DNA of 64,000 nt from Warburgia ugandensis (GCA_035236585.1 CP141136.1:50175136-50239135), one strand, 5' to 3'; numbered from the stretch's first letter, positions 26,445 through 38,430 are shown. Numbers and translations are program-made. Notes: generated by a model from the letters alone, not told the origin.

Positions 26445-26853
26445 GGACATATTTTCCATCATCACCAAATTTAAGTAATGATCAGAATCATTCCAAGCAA
26501 GCAAATGAGTACCAAAAACATTTGGTAGTATTGAGGGTGATTAAAAATGGGCCCATGCCAAAGGTAGTAGCATTCCACCACCTTTGCATGTGATTTTGAG
26601 CCATGCAAGCTACCTAAGGCACATGAGTTATGTTAGTGCCATGAAATAATGGCTAGGAGAAGTCAAGCCTTGCGAGCCATGAAGTTAGGACACAGTCCAT
26701 TGAAACCACCAAGTTTAAAGCCATAAAGAGGAGCTACATAAGCCATTTTCATATAAGCACAAGGGACCACATGTTTTTGAAGTATAACATGGTTCTTCCA
26801 ACTGGCAAAAATTGTGTTCTTAATAAGAAAAAGTAGGATGAAATGTAGAATTT

Positions 26854-29078
26854 TGCTATATGTTTTAAAATTACTAGGAAGCACACTAATCAAAGTAATA
26901 TGATCTACTCGAGTGAGATCTATCCCATGAGGAATTTCATAGATTTTTCATGTAGTTGGATCTTATTCAAATCACCTAATCTAGCCGAAGAAAGTTTTAT
27001 TTTGACTAATCTAGGAATTTAAAAGTACTGGGAACCAAAAGCATGCATGACAATGGAAACTAATGTAAAGGAAACTAACATACATTCAAGACAAGAGACT
27101 AAATTAAAACTAGAAACATGAATGACTTAAAGATGAATGAATTTCCTAAAACTAGAGATTAGAATTTCTAAAAACTAAGATCTAATCTAAGGATGCAACT
27201 AATCTAAACCTTCAATTAACATGAGCAACCAGCCCAAATGACAAAGTAGCATGAATAAAGAAGATGCATGAACCAAGCTTATTTCATTGCATGAAAGACA
27301 ATACAATCATGGGACACAAGATTCAATTGAGAATTAAACTTAAAATATGCACTTAAAACTATGCACCCCATTCAAAAAGTTGGAAATACAAGATAATCTC
27401 TTCAATCTTCAATCTCTAATGTTCTCCAACATTCAAAACATGGCATGCATGTGATCCAAAAAGATTAAATCAAAGAAAGGTAATGAAGGATGGGAACGAC
27501 TCTTAAAGACAAGCAAGGAAGATGATGTGCTATGGTAACTAGGAAAAGAACAAACAATCAATGTAAAGCAAGCACTAAAGAGGATGATAGATGATTCAAA
27601 GGTTACTCACTCTTGGCTGTCATGACAAGAGGTGGATAACCTTTAATCAAGGAGAACTAGATGACAAGTAAAAGCAAAAAAATAAGGAAAATAACTCAAG
27701 GACAAGTGCACATGAAATAAGGAGAGAATAACTTGCAACACAAAAAGTAAAATAATGTGAAAACTTAGCTAAATGGTGCATGGTAGAGATTGAAGGATAA
27801 GTGAAAACCAGCTTTGTAATATGGTGTGGAACTCCAATGGAAGATGCTATGGAAACCTTAGAATGGAAAGAGGCGTGGAGAACCTCCCATGAAAGAAGCC
27901 TAAAGAAGCTTAGATGGGGTTGATGAATGGTGTGTGGTGTGGAGAGCTCCCTTTTTAAGGACACATACAGAGATTCCAATTTGTATATGAGTTCCACCTT
28001 ACTAAAGAGAAGATTTGTTTATCTTTATCCTAAGGAAGATAAGAAAGAGGGATAAGATTTGGGGGAAGAAGATAAGATAATGAATAGGATTAGGAAGTTG
28101 GATAAGGCAAGGAAACATAGGAAGTGGAAAACTAAAAAGTGGGAAACTTAGAAAGTGGGAGATCTTGGAAGTCAAGATTAGAAGGGAATTAGAAGGTGGA
28201 AACCCCAAAGGAAAGTGTGTGGAAGCTTCCTTCCTAAGTGATTTGCAATGGAGAAAAATGGAAAGAGAAAAGGAAAGTAAAAATGAGTTAGGTCTCTTCT
28301 CTTATTGCTCCACCTTAGCATCCCAATCATGCTAATAGAGTCCAAGTTGTTTCTTTCTTTCTTTTTTCAAAACAACATTTTTTTCCAAGTGGAGATTTTC
28401 ATTGGAAGGGCCCAAAACATGTGGGTCCATGTGGTGTTGTCTTATATGGCTTCCTGGCTCACTTTAATGGCTTCATACTTGGTGGCTTCAGGGATCACTT
28501 TGATGGCTTATTTCTTGGTAACTTAAGTAGCGTGAATTCCTGGACCATTACCTCACTTGACTTGTTTGACTTGTTCTCTCTTAGCATGCCTCATGTGGTT
28601 TAGGTGGCCTACATAGCTCCAATTATCATGCAAAGGTAGTGGAATTGCATGGATTTTGCATGCCCCATTCTAGTCATCTTTGATTTTTCTAATTGTTTTC
28701 TTGAACTCATTTGCTTGCCCTAGGATGATCTTAACCCTTCCTTGATCTTTGGAATGTTGGAAAATGGTTCCTTGCTCTCTAGGTTGATTTGGATCCTTGA
28801 TTCTCATCTAAAGTGATTTCAACCTATTGGATCATGCCTTCAATAGCTATAAGAGATAAAAAAAAAAAAAAAAGTCCTAATAAATATCTAAAAAATTATG
28901 AAAAATCATATACTTACTTTGTATTAGCTCCTAAACTTGTAAAATATTAGATTTTTGAATCATTAGTCCAAAAATTCATGTATCGTAAATTTTCAAAAAA
29001 ATCCTAGGATAGTGCTTATAATTTATAACAAAGAAGATGCTAATTAGGTACTTTTTATACAAAATTGACTACGTGCTA
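26854..29078 (-). mobile_element. Solo LTR-A, minus strand (about 2225 bp)
   Basis: Minus-strand reading from 29078 gives GTAGTCAATTTTGTATAAAA, then AGTACCTAATTAGC, then the usual LTR-A landmarks. It ends CTAGTAATTTTAAAACATAT and AGCA at 26854. The plus-strand LTR-A resumes immediately to the right with GGTGGACCAATTAGAGAAGA, so this copy inserted into LTR-A in opposite orientation. The first two bases have decayed (TA in place of TG) and I find no clear target duplication. No coding capacity. Confidence 0.75.
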
Positions 29079-29117
29079 GGTGGACCAATTAGAGAAGAGA
29101 CCACATTCTTTAAGTTT

Positions 29118-29118
<1 letters not shown>

Positions 29119-29170
<52 letters not shown>
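29119..29170 (+). repeat. (TC)n microsatellite
   Basis: About 26 TC units at the start of the CT-rich part of LTR-A. It causes a Ser/Leu-rich chance frame. Confidence 0.95.
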
Positions 29171-29174
<4 letters not shown>

Positions 29175-29798
29175 CATCATGAATTACTTAGAAAAGAGAA
29201 ACACACACAAAGTTAATGCAAGTTTCTACTTGTTAATATTCTCCCTCATCTTATCTCCATCTTTCTTAATCCTTTTTCCCTCTTTCATCTATTCCTTATA
29301 TTAGAAATTGGGAAGAGATATCCCCTTATATATAGGTTAAAATTGTACATAAGAAGGGGATCTTCTCTATGCAATTTTCAATCCAATTTTAACATATATT
29401 TTCCTCTCTTTGTGCAAGCTTTATTCCTTTGATTCATGTGCACTCTACTTGGGTTTTCTTTGATGTTAGTTTTCTTCCAATTTTGCTCTAGTTTGTTGCA
29501 TTCTAGGGGCCATCAATCTCTTGTAGTAACGACCAAGCGAAAGTATCCCATGGATCTCTTTGTTTCACACATTCAATCCAGATTAGTAATTTATTATTCT
29601 TGCTTTTCTCTAGTTGCTAGCTTATATTATTGCTAGTTCTTTTCTGGTTTTCATTGCACTTAAGTGTATCTTCTAGGACATCTTAGCCTAGGGTTTACAT
29701 CCATCATCGTCTCCTTTTTTCCCCTTAGGATTTTTTTCCCATCTTTTCTTTGTTCATTTTTGGATCTCTTTTTTGGTTCATAAGCATGCTATCATATG

Positions 29799-29803
29799 GG
29801 ACT
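29799..29803. repeat. Target-site duplication GGACT, left copy
   Basis: GGACT directly before the LTR start TGATTAG. The identical right copy is at 32471-32475. Confidence 0.85.
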
Positions 29804-32470
29804 TGATTAGTGTTCAATTTTATATAAAAATTACTCAACTAGTAGTCCATGTGTTATAAACTAGAGTATAAATGTTTAGGTTTTTTATCAAAATTCATAA
29901 AACATGCATTTCTAATCTAATAACTCCAAACTTTGATACTTTTTGAGTTAAGAGGCTTATCCAGAGTAAGAATGCCAATTATCATAATTTATTAGGATTT
30001 TTAATTAGGATTTTACTCTTTTCTTTAGGACATGAGAAGATAATCCAATAGCCTATATTACACTTTTGCAGAGTTTCTTGTGGGATGAGCTATAAGGTTA
30101 GCTCATCGGGGAATGCAGGGGGTATCACACCCTTGCCGAGTGTGTAGGGGGTAGAGTGCTTGAAAGGTCCACAAAAAAATCATATCCTATTGTGTTGTAG
30201 CAGTCCTATAAATTTTCTTAGGGTGAAGAAGGATGCAATTGGAAGAAGTTAAAGGTGATTAAAATGGAACAATGCACAAGCCATTCATTTGTACCACCTT
30301 TGCATAGAAGCCACCTTAACTATTTAAGCCATATTGAAGGGTAACAAGCTAGATGAGCCATGAAGCCACTCAAGCCACCAAGGAATAAGCCATCAAACTA
30401 AATAGAGCCGTGCCACTTGGAGTCACACTATTGTAGAATTAATTCAAGCAATTATCTTATGCTAAAATGGTGACGTTCAAGGGATAATTAGAAGGAATTT
30501 GGAAGATTTATCAATAGGGTAAGAAAGCATGCAAGGTGAACCAATAGGGGATGAGCCTTCTTTTTCCTTTTCTCATCTCTCTCCCCACTCATAACTAAGG
30601 GGATTGCATGATTTTTATAAGGGGGAGACACACCTCCTAAAAAGGTGGTGCCTCCCACCTTTCGTAGTCTCTATGTTGGATCCCCAATATATCTAGTCAG
30701 ATGGCACCTTCTAACTCTATCTGAAACTCTCATTTGTATCTATATTTCTAAGTCCCACCTCATCCTAATCTTTCCTTACATGACCCATCTTTTAAAACCT
30801 ATCCCATTCTTTCCAAAACTCCATGTCAATTCCCATGTAAAAAATATGATTTTTACCTTCTTAAAAGTCCCATGTGTTTCACCATGTAAAAGTAGTTCCA
30901 CTACTTCATAATCACATGGTGACCTTATCCCCCATTATTATCATTCTTTCCTCACAGATGAATTACATCTTGACAACATTTAGAAGGAGCAAAACACTCT
31001 TTATGTAACAACATTAGCGCAACATGAAAAACATCTAGAGAAGGGGAGAACACCTCCTAAAAATGTGATGCTTCCTCCTTCCTTCAACCATAATTTCTTC
31101 AATCCATCTATCATTTGCTTAAGTCTCCACGCCTCTATCTTTGTTTGTTGTTTGTTGAAGTTCCATGCTTAATCCTTCCTTGTTTTGTAATCTAAAGTCC
31201 AAATTAGTTCTTGTTTGGTTTCCTTCATGGTTACTTTTACTTTGATTCCTTGTTTCTTGCATTTAATTATAGCTTTGATTCCCTTGGTTTCTTTGTTATT
31301 TGCCTCCTCTTTTAAGTTCTACATTGTTGTATTCAAGGACCACAACTATCTTATGGTGACATCAATGGAAGTCTTTGGATCAAGTTTTTGTTCTTTGAAT
31401 CTCCTTTGATTTATTTGCTTTCTTTAATCTCATTCCCAATTTTTTCCCCTCATCTTTCATGCACTTTTCTCTTAATTTTTCTGTTGGGTTACATGCATGG
31501 TATCTTGGAAGATTAGGTATTGATTATTGGCTTGGATTGAAGTAGATTAGAACTTTTATTTGGATTGATTTTAGGTGCACAAAGAGTGCACACCTTTCTT
31601 ACTTTTACTCCAATGTATATGTGCACTATTTTGATGTAATTTCAATTCAATGAATGCAACTTATTTTCCAAAAATTTGTTTGCTTGATTCTAGAACTAAA
31701 AATTCCCTTGAATGCGATTGTTCTACTTCATGAATGTTGCACACCATCACTTTTCATGCCTTTATTTGATTCAAATGATATTTGCACCATGTTTTGGGTT
31801 TTTCACTTCATGTTTAATGCGTAATATTCATTGGTACATGCATTGTAATTGTTTGATTCCTTAGGAACCCATTTATCTTTTTAGTTTATTTAGTTCATGC
31901 TTAGATTAGATGTCATATTAACAAGAATTTACTTCAAGCATTCTTGCCATCAGATGACCCAATGAACCATGCACACAACTCCTAGGTTCATGCATATGGT
32001 GTTGGGGTAAATTATCTTTAAGTTTTTACTATTTGAATATTTACTTAGTTTAGCATTACCTAGTTACTTGTTTTGCATCTTAGGTTAGTTTAGAAAGTTT
32101 CTAATTTAGTTCCAAAAAGTTTTACTTTTAGAAAGTTTTAGTTTTAAGAAAGTGTTAATTTAGGAAAGTTTCACTTTCAGCAAATTTCCTTAGTTTAAGT
32201 TTCCTAGATTCATTCATTCTAATTCCATTGAAAATCTTTATTTTTAGAAAGCTTCCTTTAGTTGTAGCTTGTAATTGATGGACTTTTCCAATTTTATGTT
32301 GCTTACTTTCCTAATTTAATCATAATCATCTTTCTTTCGTTAAAGATCAGTGATTTAAATAAGATTTAGTCAATTGAAAATTCCATGAGATTTCACATGG
32401 GATCGATCTCTCTCACATCCAAATTACTATACTAATTCATGTGCTAGTAGGTAATTTTAAAGCTACACCA
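29804..32470 (+). mobile_element. Solo LTR-A, plus strand (2667 bp), with exact 5-bp duplication
   Basis: It starts TGATTAGTGTTCAATTTTAT and ends GGTAATTTTAAAGCTACACCA at 32470, with GGACT on both sides. It lies inside an older LTR-A in the same orientation: the sequence before (CATAAGCATGCTATCATATG) and after (CTCCTTGATGATTGATACAC) joins into the TTTCACATGCATGATATC...GCAATCATTGG order seen at 5935-5980. It carries the family stem-loop (30623-30657). This copy fixes the true LTR-A ends. Confidence 0.9.
30623..30657 (+). other. LTR-A stem-loop
   Basis: GGGAGACACACC, loop TCCTAAAAA, GGTGGTGCCTCCC. Equivalent in place to 15508-15545. Confidence 0.65.
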
Positions 32471-32475
32471 GGACT
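32471..32475. repeat. Target-site duplication GGACT, right copy
   Basis: Exact match to 29799-29803, immediately after the LTR end CACCA. Confidence 0.85.
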
Positions 32476-33303
32476 CCTTGATGATTGATACACAAAAGGC
32501 ATTGGATATGAAGATTGAAGTAAAGTAGTTTATTTTCATGCTATTGTATGTTGCATACACTTCTTGTAATGATTTTCATGTAATAATTAATATTGGTTTT
32601 GTGAGCCTCTATCATGCCTGTTTTATTAATATTTGTTACTCATGTTTAGTTGAATGTTTCGATCAGATTTCGTTCGTGGATCGTGTTAGTTGCATGTATA
32701 GATTAGATCTTAATTTTTAGAGGTTTATAATTTCAGTTTTAGAAATTTTATTTTTAGGAAGTTCTAATTTCTAATATTATAAAGCATTCATCTTTAGAGG
32801 GTAGTCATCTTAGGAAGTTTCTTTAAGATTAGCTGCATGTTAGAAGTGTATTTTTAGGAAGTTTGATGTTTAGAAAGTTTCTAAATTTAGTTTTAGGAAG
32901 TCTCCATTTAGAAGAGGCTTTTTACTTCTAATTTAGTAAGTGCATTCTAGATTTACATTTCCAAGTTTATTCATATTACTAGTTTTGCATTAATTCCTTT
33001 CGTGAATGCATTTTAGTTATAGAAAGTTTCTCATTCCATTCTTAGAAGTTTTTATTCTTATTTTTAGAAAGTATTTATTTACTTTCCTTTTAATTATGTT
33101 TCTAAATTTATGCATGTTTCTAATTCCATGTCCTTTAATTTTTATAGTAAATCAAATTACAATATTTATCTAACTAGGATAATTTATCTAAATAGATTCC
33201 AATTGAATACAAATTTGTGAGATTCCCCATGGGATCAACCACACTTGCGTATCATCATACTACTTTGATTCATGCACTTGCAAGTACTTATTAGAAGGCA
33301 TCA

Positions 33304-33692
33304 CTAATGTATAGTAACTTTGATGTTGGGGACTCATTTCTTTTTAGCGAAATTATATTGTGATGTGGTTATGACTAGAGATTCTAGGACTATGATAAGA
33401 TCTTTTATTTATTTTTAAAACATGAAAATTACTTATAAGTCTATAAGGTCTTCCACAGCACATGCGTTAAATGCGTATATGTCTAAAAATTTGAGAAAAC
33501 ACTGTCAAATTTTCTATAAGATTGAGATTCATTTCTACTATAAACCCATTTTGCTTGTTCAAGAAATGACACTCAAGATTTTTAAAAAGGCTTTGAAAAG
33601 AATTCTTTTTGTTATTTTGTTTTTGAAATGAATTTTAAACCAGGCATATCATAAAATTGTAAAAAAGTATTATAAGAACTTGTGGTGCCACA
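33304..33692 (+). mobile_element. Host LTR segment 5 (3' end of the composite LTR)
   Basis: GAAATGACACTCAAGATTTT near 33563 and the AAAGGCTTTGAAAAGAATTC stretch align with the last 140 bases of the solo LTR-C at 12690-12827. The end GTGGTGCCACA is a decayed GGGGTGTCACA. No primer site follows, as expected for a 3' LTR. Confidence 0.6.
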
Positions 33693-34480
33693 ATAGGTGT
33701 AAAGGGGAATTACTTTTCCTATCATCTAATTGAAACATTTAGAAAAAATAAAAGAAAAATGGCATTTAATTATTCAAAGAAATAAACATGAACTTGTTAA
33801 GAAGACTACATATATTTATTTTTCAATTATTCATTGTTATTTACTTAAAATTATTACAAACTGAATAGGACAATTGAAATATAGATGTACAAGTATGGGT
33901 CCATCCCCCAGGGACTCCATTTTGAAGTTTAAGATTTTAATGGGGATCTAGCTTAGATTATCCTAACATAGCCAAGCAGTATTAATTAAATGAAATAATA
34001 TAAAGAACTATCAATTATGCTAAAAAATGGATAAATTTAACGAATTAAGAAGTCTCGGGTTTTGGAATCCATCACACCTAAAGTTGTAAATATTCACTAA
34101 CAAGTGTCATATATTTACATTTCACATGTTAATATAACATCAATAGAATAAAAATATGAAAGATATGCATAATAAATATCCCAATCCTTATATTCTTTCA
34201 ATTCTCATGATTTACCTAGCTTAACCTATATATATTCACTGCATAGCTTGTATTTTTTTACAGTCACAAATTATCTGAGGGTCCATACATATCAAGCTAA
34301 TTAACATACAATAACGAGTCTCTAAACTATAAAAATAAGTACATCATAATTCTCTTAAAAGGATCACTAATTATGTATGCGAAGTTGTATGGTAAATCAT
34401 AAGAATTGATTATTCATTATTTTCAAAATCTAATGACTACTTAAACATGAAAAAAATCACTGGTTTAATGTGGCTTCATC
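33693..34480 (-). mobile_element. LTR end fragment, minus strand (Athila-like, unclassified subfamily)
   Basis: Around 33835-33920 the plus strand shows the reverse of an Athila-type LTR end (ATGTACAAGTATGGGTCCAT then CCCCCAGGGACTCC), comparable to 24450-24530 and 48744-48830. The rest is AT-rich, with no gene. The start is uncertain. Confidence 0.5.
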
Positions 34481-34865
34481 CTCACTCTAGATGGATGATT
34501 TAGCTACTAATGAACTCCTTTCTATGTTGGACATCACAACCCATCCATCCAACACCTTCCCACTCTCCAACGTAAAATGTTGAAAGCCCAACCTCCTAAA
34601 GAGGGGAGATGTCCTCCCCTCATCCTGAAAACACTAAAACATAGGACTCCAACCCCCTTCTCTCCTCTTCCCCAAGGTGAAAAAACATTGAACCCACTCT
34701 TTTCTCCTCATATAAATTGTATATGATTTTAGAAACCCCCGAAAACCCACTCTCCTAAGAAGAGACAGCCTTCCCTTATCTCATGTGTAAAAAATATTGC
34801 AGCCCAAAAGGAATGAAAGAGAGGGGTCCCAAGTCCCCCTTTTTTAAAAAAAGTATTAATTTTCC

Positions 34866-34887
34866 TCTCTCTCTCTCTCTCTCTCTT
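34866..34887 (+). repeat. (TC)n microsatellite
   Basis: Short TC run in CT-rich LTR DNA. Confidence 0.9.
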
Positions 34888-35013
34888 GCTTGTTTATTGA
34901 TAGTTTCCTTGACATCTTGCAATCCCATTGGTCCATCTAGGAAGCTCTCCCTTTTTTCTCTATTTGGAATGCCCAAATCTCTCTCTAAGTCTCCTGAAAA
35001 ATGTACAAATTCA

Positions 35014-35020
<7 letters not shown>

Positions 35021-35080
<60 letters not shown>
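35021..35080 (+). repeat. (TC)n microsatellite, about 30 units
   Basis: Nearly pure TC run. It produces Leu/Ser repeats on the plus strand and Arg/Glu repeats on the minus strand. Confidence 0.95.
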
Positions 35081-35085
<5 letters not shown>

Positions 35086-35336
35086 AGATTTTCCTAAAAA
35101 TCCTCTAAAATACCTAATCGCTTCCCAAGTGAAAAACATAAACCTTAGATATTCTTGAATATGTAACAATCTTGGCCATTGAATTATCTCAAAACTCATC
35201 AATTCTAACCACATATTTTTATTTTTTGTAAGCTCCAAAGATAAATGTTCTTGAGCTATTTTTTTCTCCATCTAAAATATGTATTTTCCACTTTGCTTCT
35301 CTCTTGGAACATACAATTTTCTGGGAGCTAAAAATT

Positions 35337-36676
35337 TGTAATAACCCCAATTTTTGTAATTGATTGAGAAAATCAATAAGGTTTGAGTTTCAAAAAATTT
35401 GGGCTAAAATATTAGGGTTATTTAGAATATAGTCCTTATAAAAGTATAATCAAAGAATAATACATGTAAAATTGAAATTAAACTTAGCAAACCCTTCAGA
35501 ATGACTGTAAGCACGACAAATTCTGAAATCGGAAGAAAATCCTTAATTTTCTTCATTTTTTGGACAAAAGGGTAAAATAGTAATTTTACCCAAAAATCAA
35601 AATCCGAGATATCAAAATTTAGAATGTACTAAGAAATACGAATCCAACACCACTAAGCACACTCAAATCCGAGATCATGGGAATAAAACCCTAATTTTTA
35701 TACATAAAGGGCAAAATGGTCTTTTTACACCATGTGAGGCCCAAATGGGGCCCACAGGGGTCCCAAAAACGAATCCTATGGCCAGCCCACGTGAAATCAT
35801 GGGTCAAACCATACCATTTGGTCTTGGGGAAGAAAAATGGAGCATAAGAGAATCCAATGCTAAATTAATAATAAAAAATGAACCATCATTATTACACTTC
35901 ATCATGAAAGAAGACCTAAAATGCCTATAAATACAACCCCAAAAATCATTCAAAAATACTCATAAAATTTTCATAAATTTGTCTTCACTTTTCCTACAAA
36001 TCTAGACCTAGATCCATCCCCAAAACCCAAAACTCTTAAGAGATCTCCCACTTTTTATTTTCTTTTTCTCTCTAGATTGGAACAAGAGACCTAAACTCAA
36101 TTAAGCACTCTGTTCCATAACTAATATTATAAATCTCACCATCCAAAACTTCCCAGCATACCTTAGCTACAAAACCCCCAAAGAAATTTCGAGATCCAAT
36201 GGTTCAAACAATGGGAATTTCCAAGAAAGGTGGATCTTGGGCCATATCTTCATCAAAAAGGTATTCTTTTAAATTAGACACATAATCAACATTTCTTCTC
36301 CAATTAGGTAGGTGGAAATACTTCTTGGACATGTTTACTAATGTTTTATAAAAAGTTTATTCTACTATAATTTTATTTTGGTAATAAAATGGTAAAAATA
36401 AAGTAAACAATAAAACCTTTAATTTAGGACGATTGAGGGCTCAGATAAAAATTCTAACCACACCAATTGATCCAAAAGGGAGCACAACCCCTAGGGTAGA
36501 ATTTTCGCAAAGATCAGATAAGTTTTGGGCCCTCAATTGATATGGGATTGATTGGACGGTCCAGAATGGACTGTCTGATCTCCTGATCGAACGGGGCCCA
36601 GGACACCATGTGCGACGCAGCATAGAAACGCTGCATGCGGAAGCGTTCTTGCACGCCCGCTGCCCAGCTGGCATCT
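35337..36676 (+). mobile_element. LTR-C-type LTR, plus strand, 3' truncated
   Basis: It starts TGTAATAACCCCAATTTTTG. The first 600 bases have the LTR-C character: ATCCAACACCACTAAGCAC near 35641 recalls the ATCCAACGACACTAAGAAC-type block of other copies. It has a promoter-like TATA motif at 35924-35933. A GC-richer part (36540-36676) contains the 9-bp stem GACGGTCCA-GAA-TGGACTGTC at 36555-36575. No recognisable LTR end is found; the TG microsatellite follows. Confidence 0.55.
35924..35933 (+). promoter_or_regulatory. TATA box of LTR-C-type LTR
   Basis: CCTATAAATACAACCCC lies 588 bases inside the LTR, just ahead of an A/C-rich and then CT-rich stretch, the usual arrangement for an LTR promoter. 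Activity is an inference. Confidence 0.5.
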
Positions 36677-36715
36677 CAATTTAGGGCTTGATTTTTCTTT
36701 ATAACTCGCTTTATT

Positions 36716-36757
<42 letters not shown>

Positions 36758-37740
36758 GTGATTCAAAATGGGTAGAAGGGCATGTAGGTATGAGATGGAA
36801 TGGTAGAGGTGTTGAAGAGAAATCATGGCAAGGAAGGATGGTGTGTGAGGATCAAGAGTGAAAGGAGGAATGAAGGATGTGTGCAAGGTGGGAGCGAATG
36901 TGGGATTGTGTGCAAGGTAGGATGCAAGGGAGATGAGGCATGTAGGAGAATGGGTGGAAGGCATGAAACTCTAAGGTGATAAGAAATGTTACATTTAAGA
37001 CAAAAGGAGGTAGGCGTGAGTGAAAGACGAGGGGATATGAGAGAAGGAGAAGATGGGACAAGAAAGAAGGATTAGGGGAAGGAACAGTTGAGACTCTTAC
37101 CTCTTCTCCTTGTAGTAGGTGAGTGGATGTAAGGGAGAGATGGTGAGATTGATCTCTCTCCCACTATTTCTCCAAGGTTTGACCATAATGTTCTAGGGAA
37201 AAGTAAAAGATACCTTTTCTCCTTATTCTTACCTCTATTTATGGTTTTTATGTAGAGACGCCCTAAAAGGTAAAGGGTTGTTTTCTTAGAAGAAAGCAAG
37301 GAGGTGTGGATGTGGAATTATGTTGGAAGGATGAAAATATATGATGATAATTTAAGTGGAAGGAGATAAAGGTGAGTAGGGAAAGAAGATAAGCTGGGAG
37401 AAAGAGATAGAAAGGAAAAGGAGGAAATAAGGGAAGGGAGGTGGATGATAGAAATCCATAGGAGAGGAGGCATGGGATGCAATGGGAGTGTGGTTAAATG
37501 TTTAGAAAGTTTGGAAAAAAAGTGGACCACTACATTCAACTAGTTGAGGACATCTCCACCCATGAAGTGGGATATTTGGTCCCACAAAAACAAGTGGGTA
37601 GTCCACCAAAAAATTCTCCACCAATCAAGCTCCAGTTTGGTCTTCCTTTAATCTTTCTTCTCATTGGTCCATACTTGGTTGAGTTACTTCTCATTGGCTA
37701 CTTATGATATGCATAAACAAGGATAGATCTTGACCTTTGA
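36677..37740 (-). mobile_element. GA-rich LTR-like DNA, probably minus strand
   Basis: After a TG microsatellite the plus strand is GA-rich, i.e. CT-rich on the minus strand, as in the centre of the LTR-A and LTR-B copies. ACCAATGAGAAG-type words (minus strand, 37640-37690) recall LTR-A. Boundaries are not visible. The minus-strand open frames here (36441-37539) reflect base composition. Confidence 0.35.
36717..36760 (+). repeat. (TG)n microsatellite
   Basis: About 21 TG units with one CG interruption. Confidence 0.95.
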
Positions 37741-38430
37741 ATGTTTCCAAAGTAAGGATGATTGTCATCCATAGATTTCTCATAAATTGTCTCTTGCCTT
37801 ACCTCCTTTATTTTATCTACCTTTTTTCCTTATTTTTCTCATGTACAAATGTGTAATTGAAGTCAAATACACCACATGTTGTCAAACTCCTTTAGTGGTC
37901 CCATCTTTTGGTTGAGTAGGAGAGAGAGTGAATGGAATGTGTTATTGCGTGGCCTCAATCTTTAACTTATTTTTGTTTTAGAAAAGGCTCTCATTGTATG
38001 TGTATCCAATGTATGTGATTTGATTTCCTCTTAAAACTTCCCAAGGCATATGGAACACTTGCATGCATGCATGGAAAGTTCTGTCACCTATATTTTTTAT
38101 AAGAACACCTTATTTTGTATGAATAAGGTCGGTCTTTCACTTAGGGTTTCTAATTTCTCTAACTTTGATAATGATGCCCACTAAGCTCTTGGACTTCATG
38201 TTTGGAATGCAAGCCCACAATGTTGCTTGGATAATAGCCTTGCTTTTTTTATGGTTTTTGTTGCTAAAAATAGCATTTTTTTAGTTGTACCCTAATCCTG
38301 TAAAATGTGAACACTAATTAGTGATATTAAAGTGCATTCTAGGTCTAGAGATTGCTAAATATAGAGGTATTACATATCATATTTCTAAATATATCAACTA
38401 CACCCAGACATACATTTTGCTAGTCCTTGA
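37741..38430. other. Non-coding stretch without recognised features
   Basis: AT-rich DNA. I find no gene, LTR end or repeat that I can name. By position it probably belongs to the 3' region of the minus-strand Athila-like element at 38431-48743. Confidence 0.4.

Larger units (their letters stand above)
24152..33303 (+). mobile_element. Composite LTR-A, plus strand, split by three nested solo LTRs
   Basis: Own segments are 24152-24445, 26445-26853, 29079-29803 and 32476-33303. They read in order as one LTR-A: start TGATAAGTAGTCAATTTTG; GATCCAAAGGTCTAGA block; CACCACCTTTGCATG block (26577); GGTGGACCAATTAGAGAAGA followed by the CT-rich run; then GGAAGTTT-type repeats and the end ATTCATGCACTTGCAAG...GGCATCA. 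The segments sum to 2256 bp against 2252 bp for the uninterrupted copy at 4518-6769, which strongly supports the reconstruction. Flanks TGAAT and CTAAT give no clear target duplication. Confidence 0.8.
8250..33692 (+). mobile_element. Composite: one Tekay-like 3' LTR (LTR-C type) expanded by nested LTR insertions
   Basis: It starts TGTAATAACCCTAATTTT after the polypurine tract of the 6770-8249 pol remnant and ends near GTGGTGCCACA at 33692. Host segments are 8250-8961, 12828-14556, 17233-19650, 23644-24151 and 33304-33692. Their order matches intact LTR-C copies: start, CT-rich block (12930-13000), middle, tandem array (18043-18630), stem-loop (23963-23996), then the TGACACTC-AGATTTTTAAAAA block (33573 on) and the end. 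The host segments sum to about 5.76 kb, longer than the 3.9-4.0 kb solo copies. The tandem array explains part of this; further unrecognised insertions or subfamily differences may explain the rest. Confidence 0.6.
34481..35336 (+). mobile_element. CT-rich LTR fragment with (TC)n runs
   Basis: CT-rich DNA like the centre of LTR-A, including CCAACCTCCTAAAGAGGGGA near 34589, a degenerate relative of the LTR-A stem-loop. It is bounded on the right by a new LTR start at 35337. The open frames at 34776-35271 on both strands come from the TC/AG runs. Confidence 0.45.

Noticed and set aside
24441..26449. Possible target duplication around solo LTR-B
   Set aside because: The flanking pentamers GCCAT and GGACA do not match well enough; the LTR call rests on its termini and on the interrupted LTR-A.
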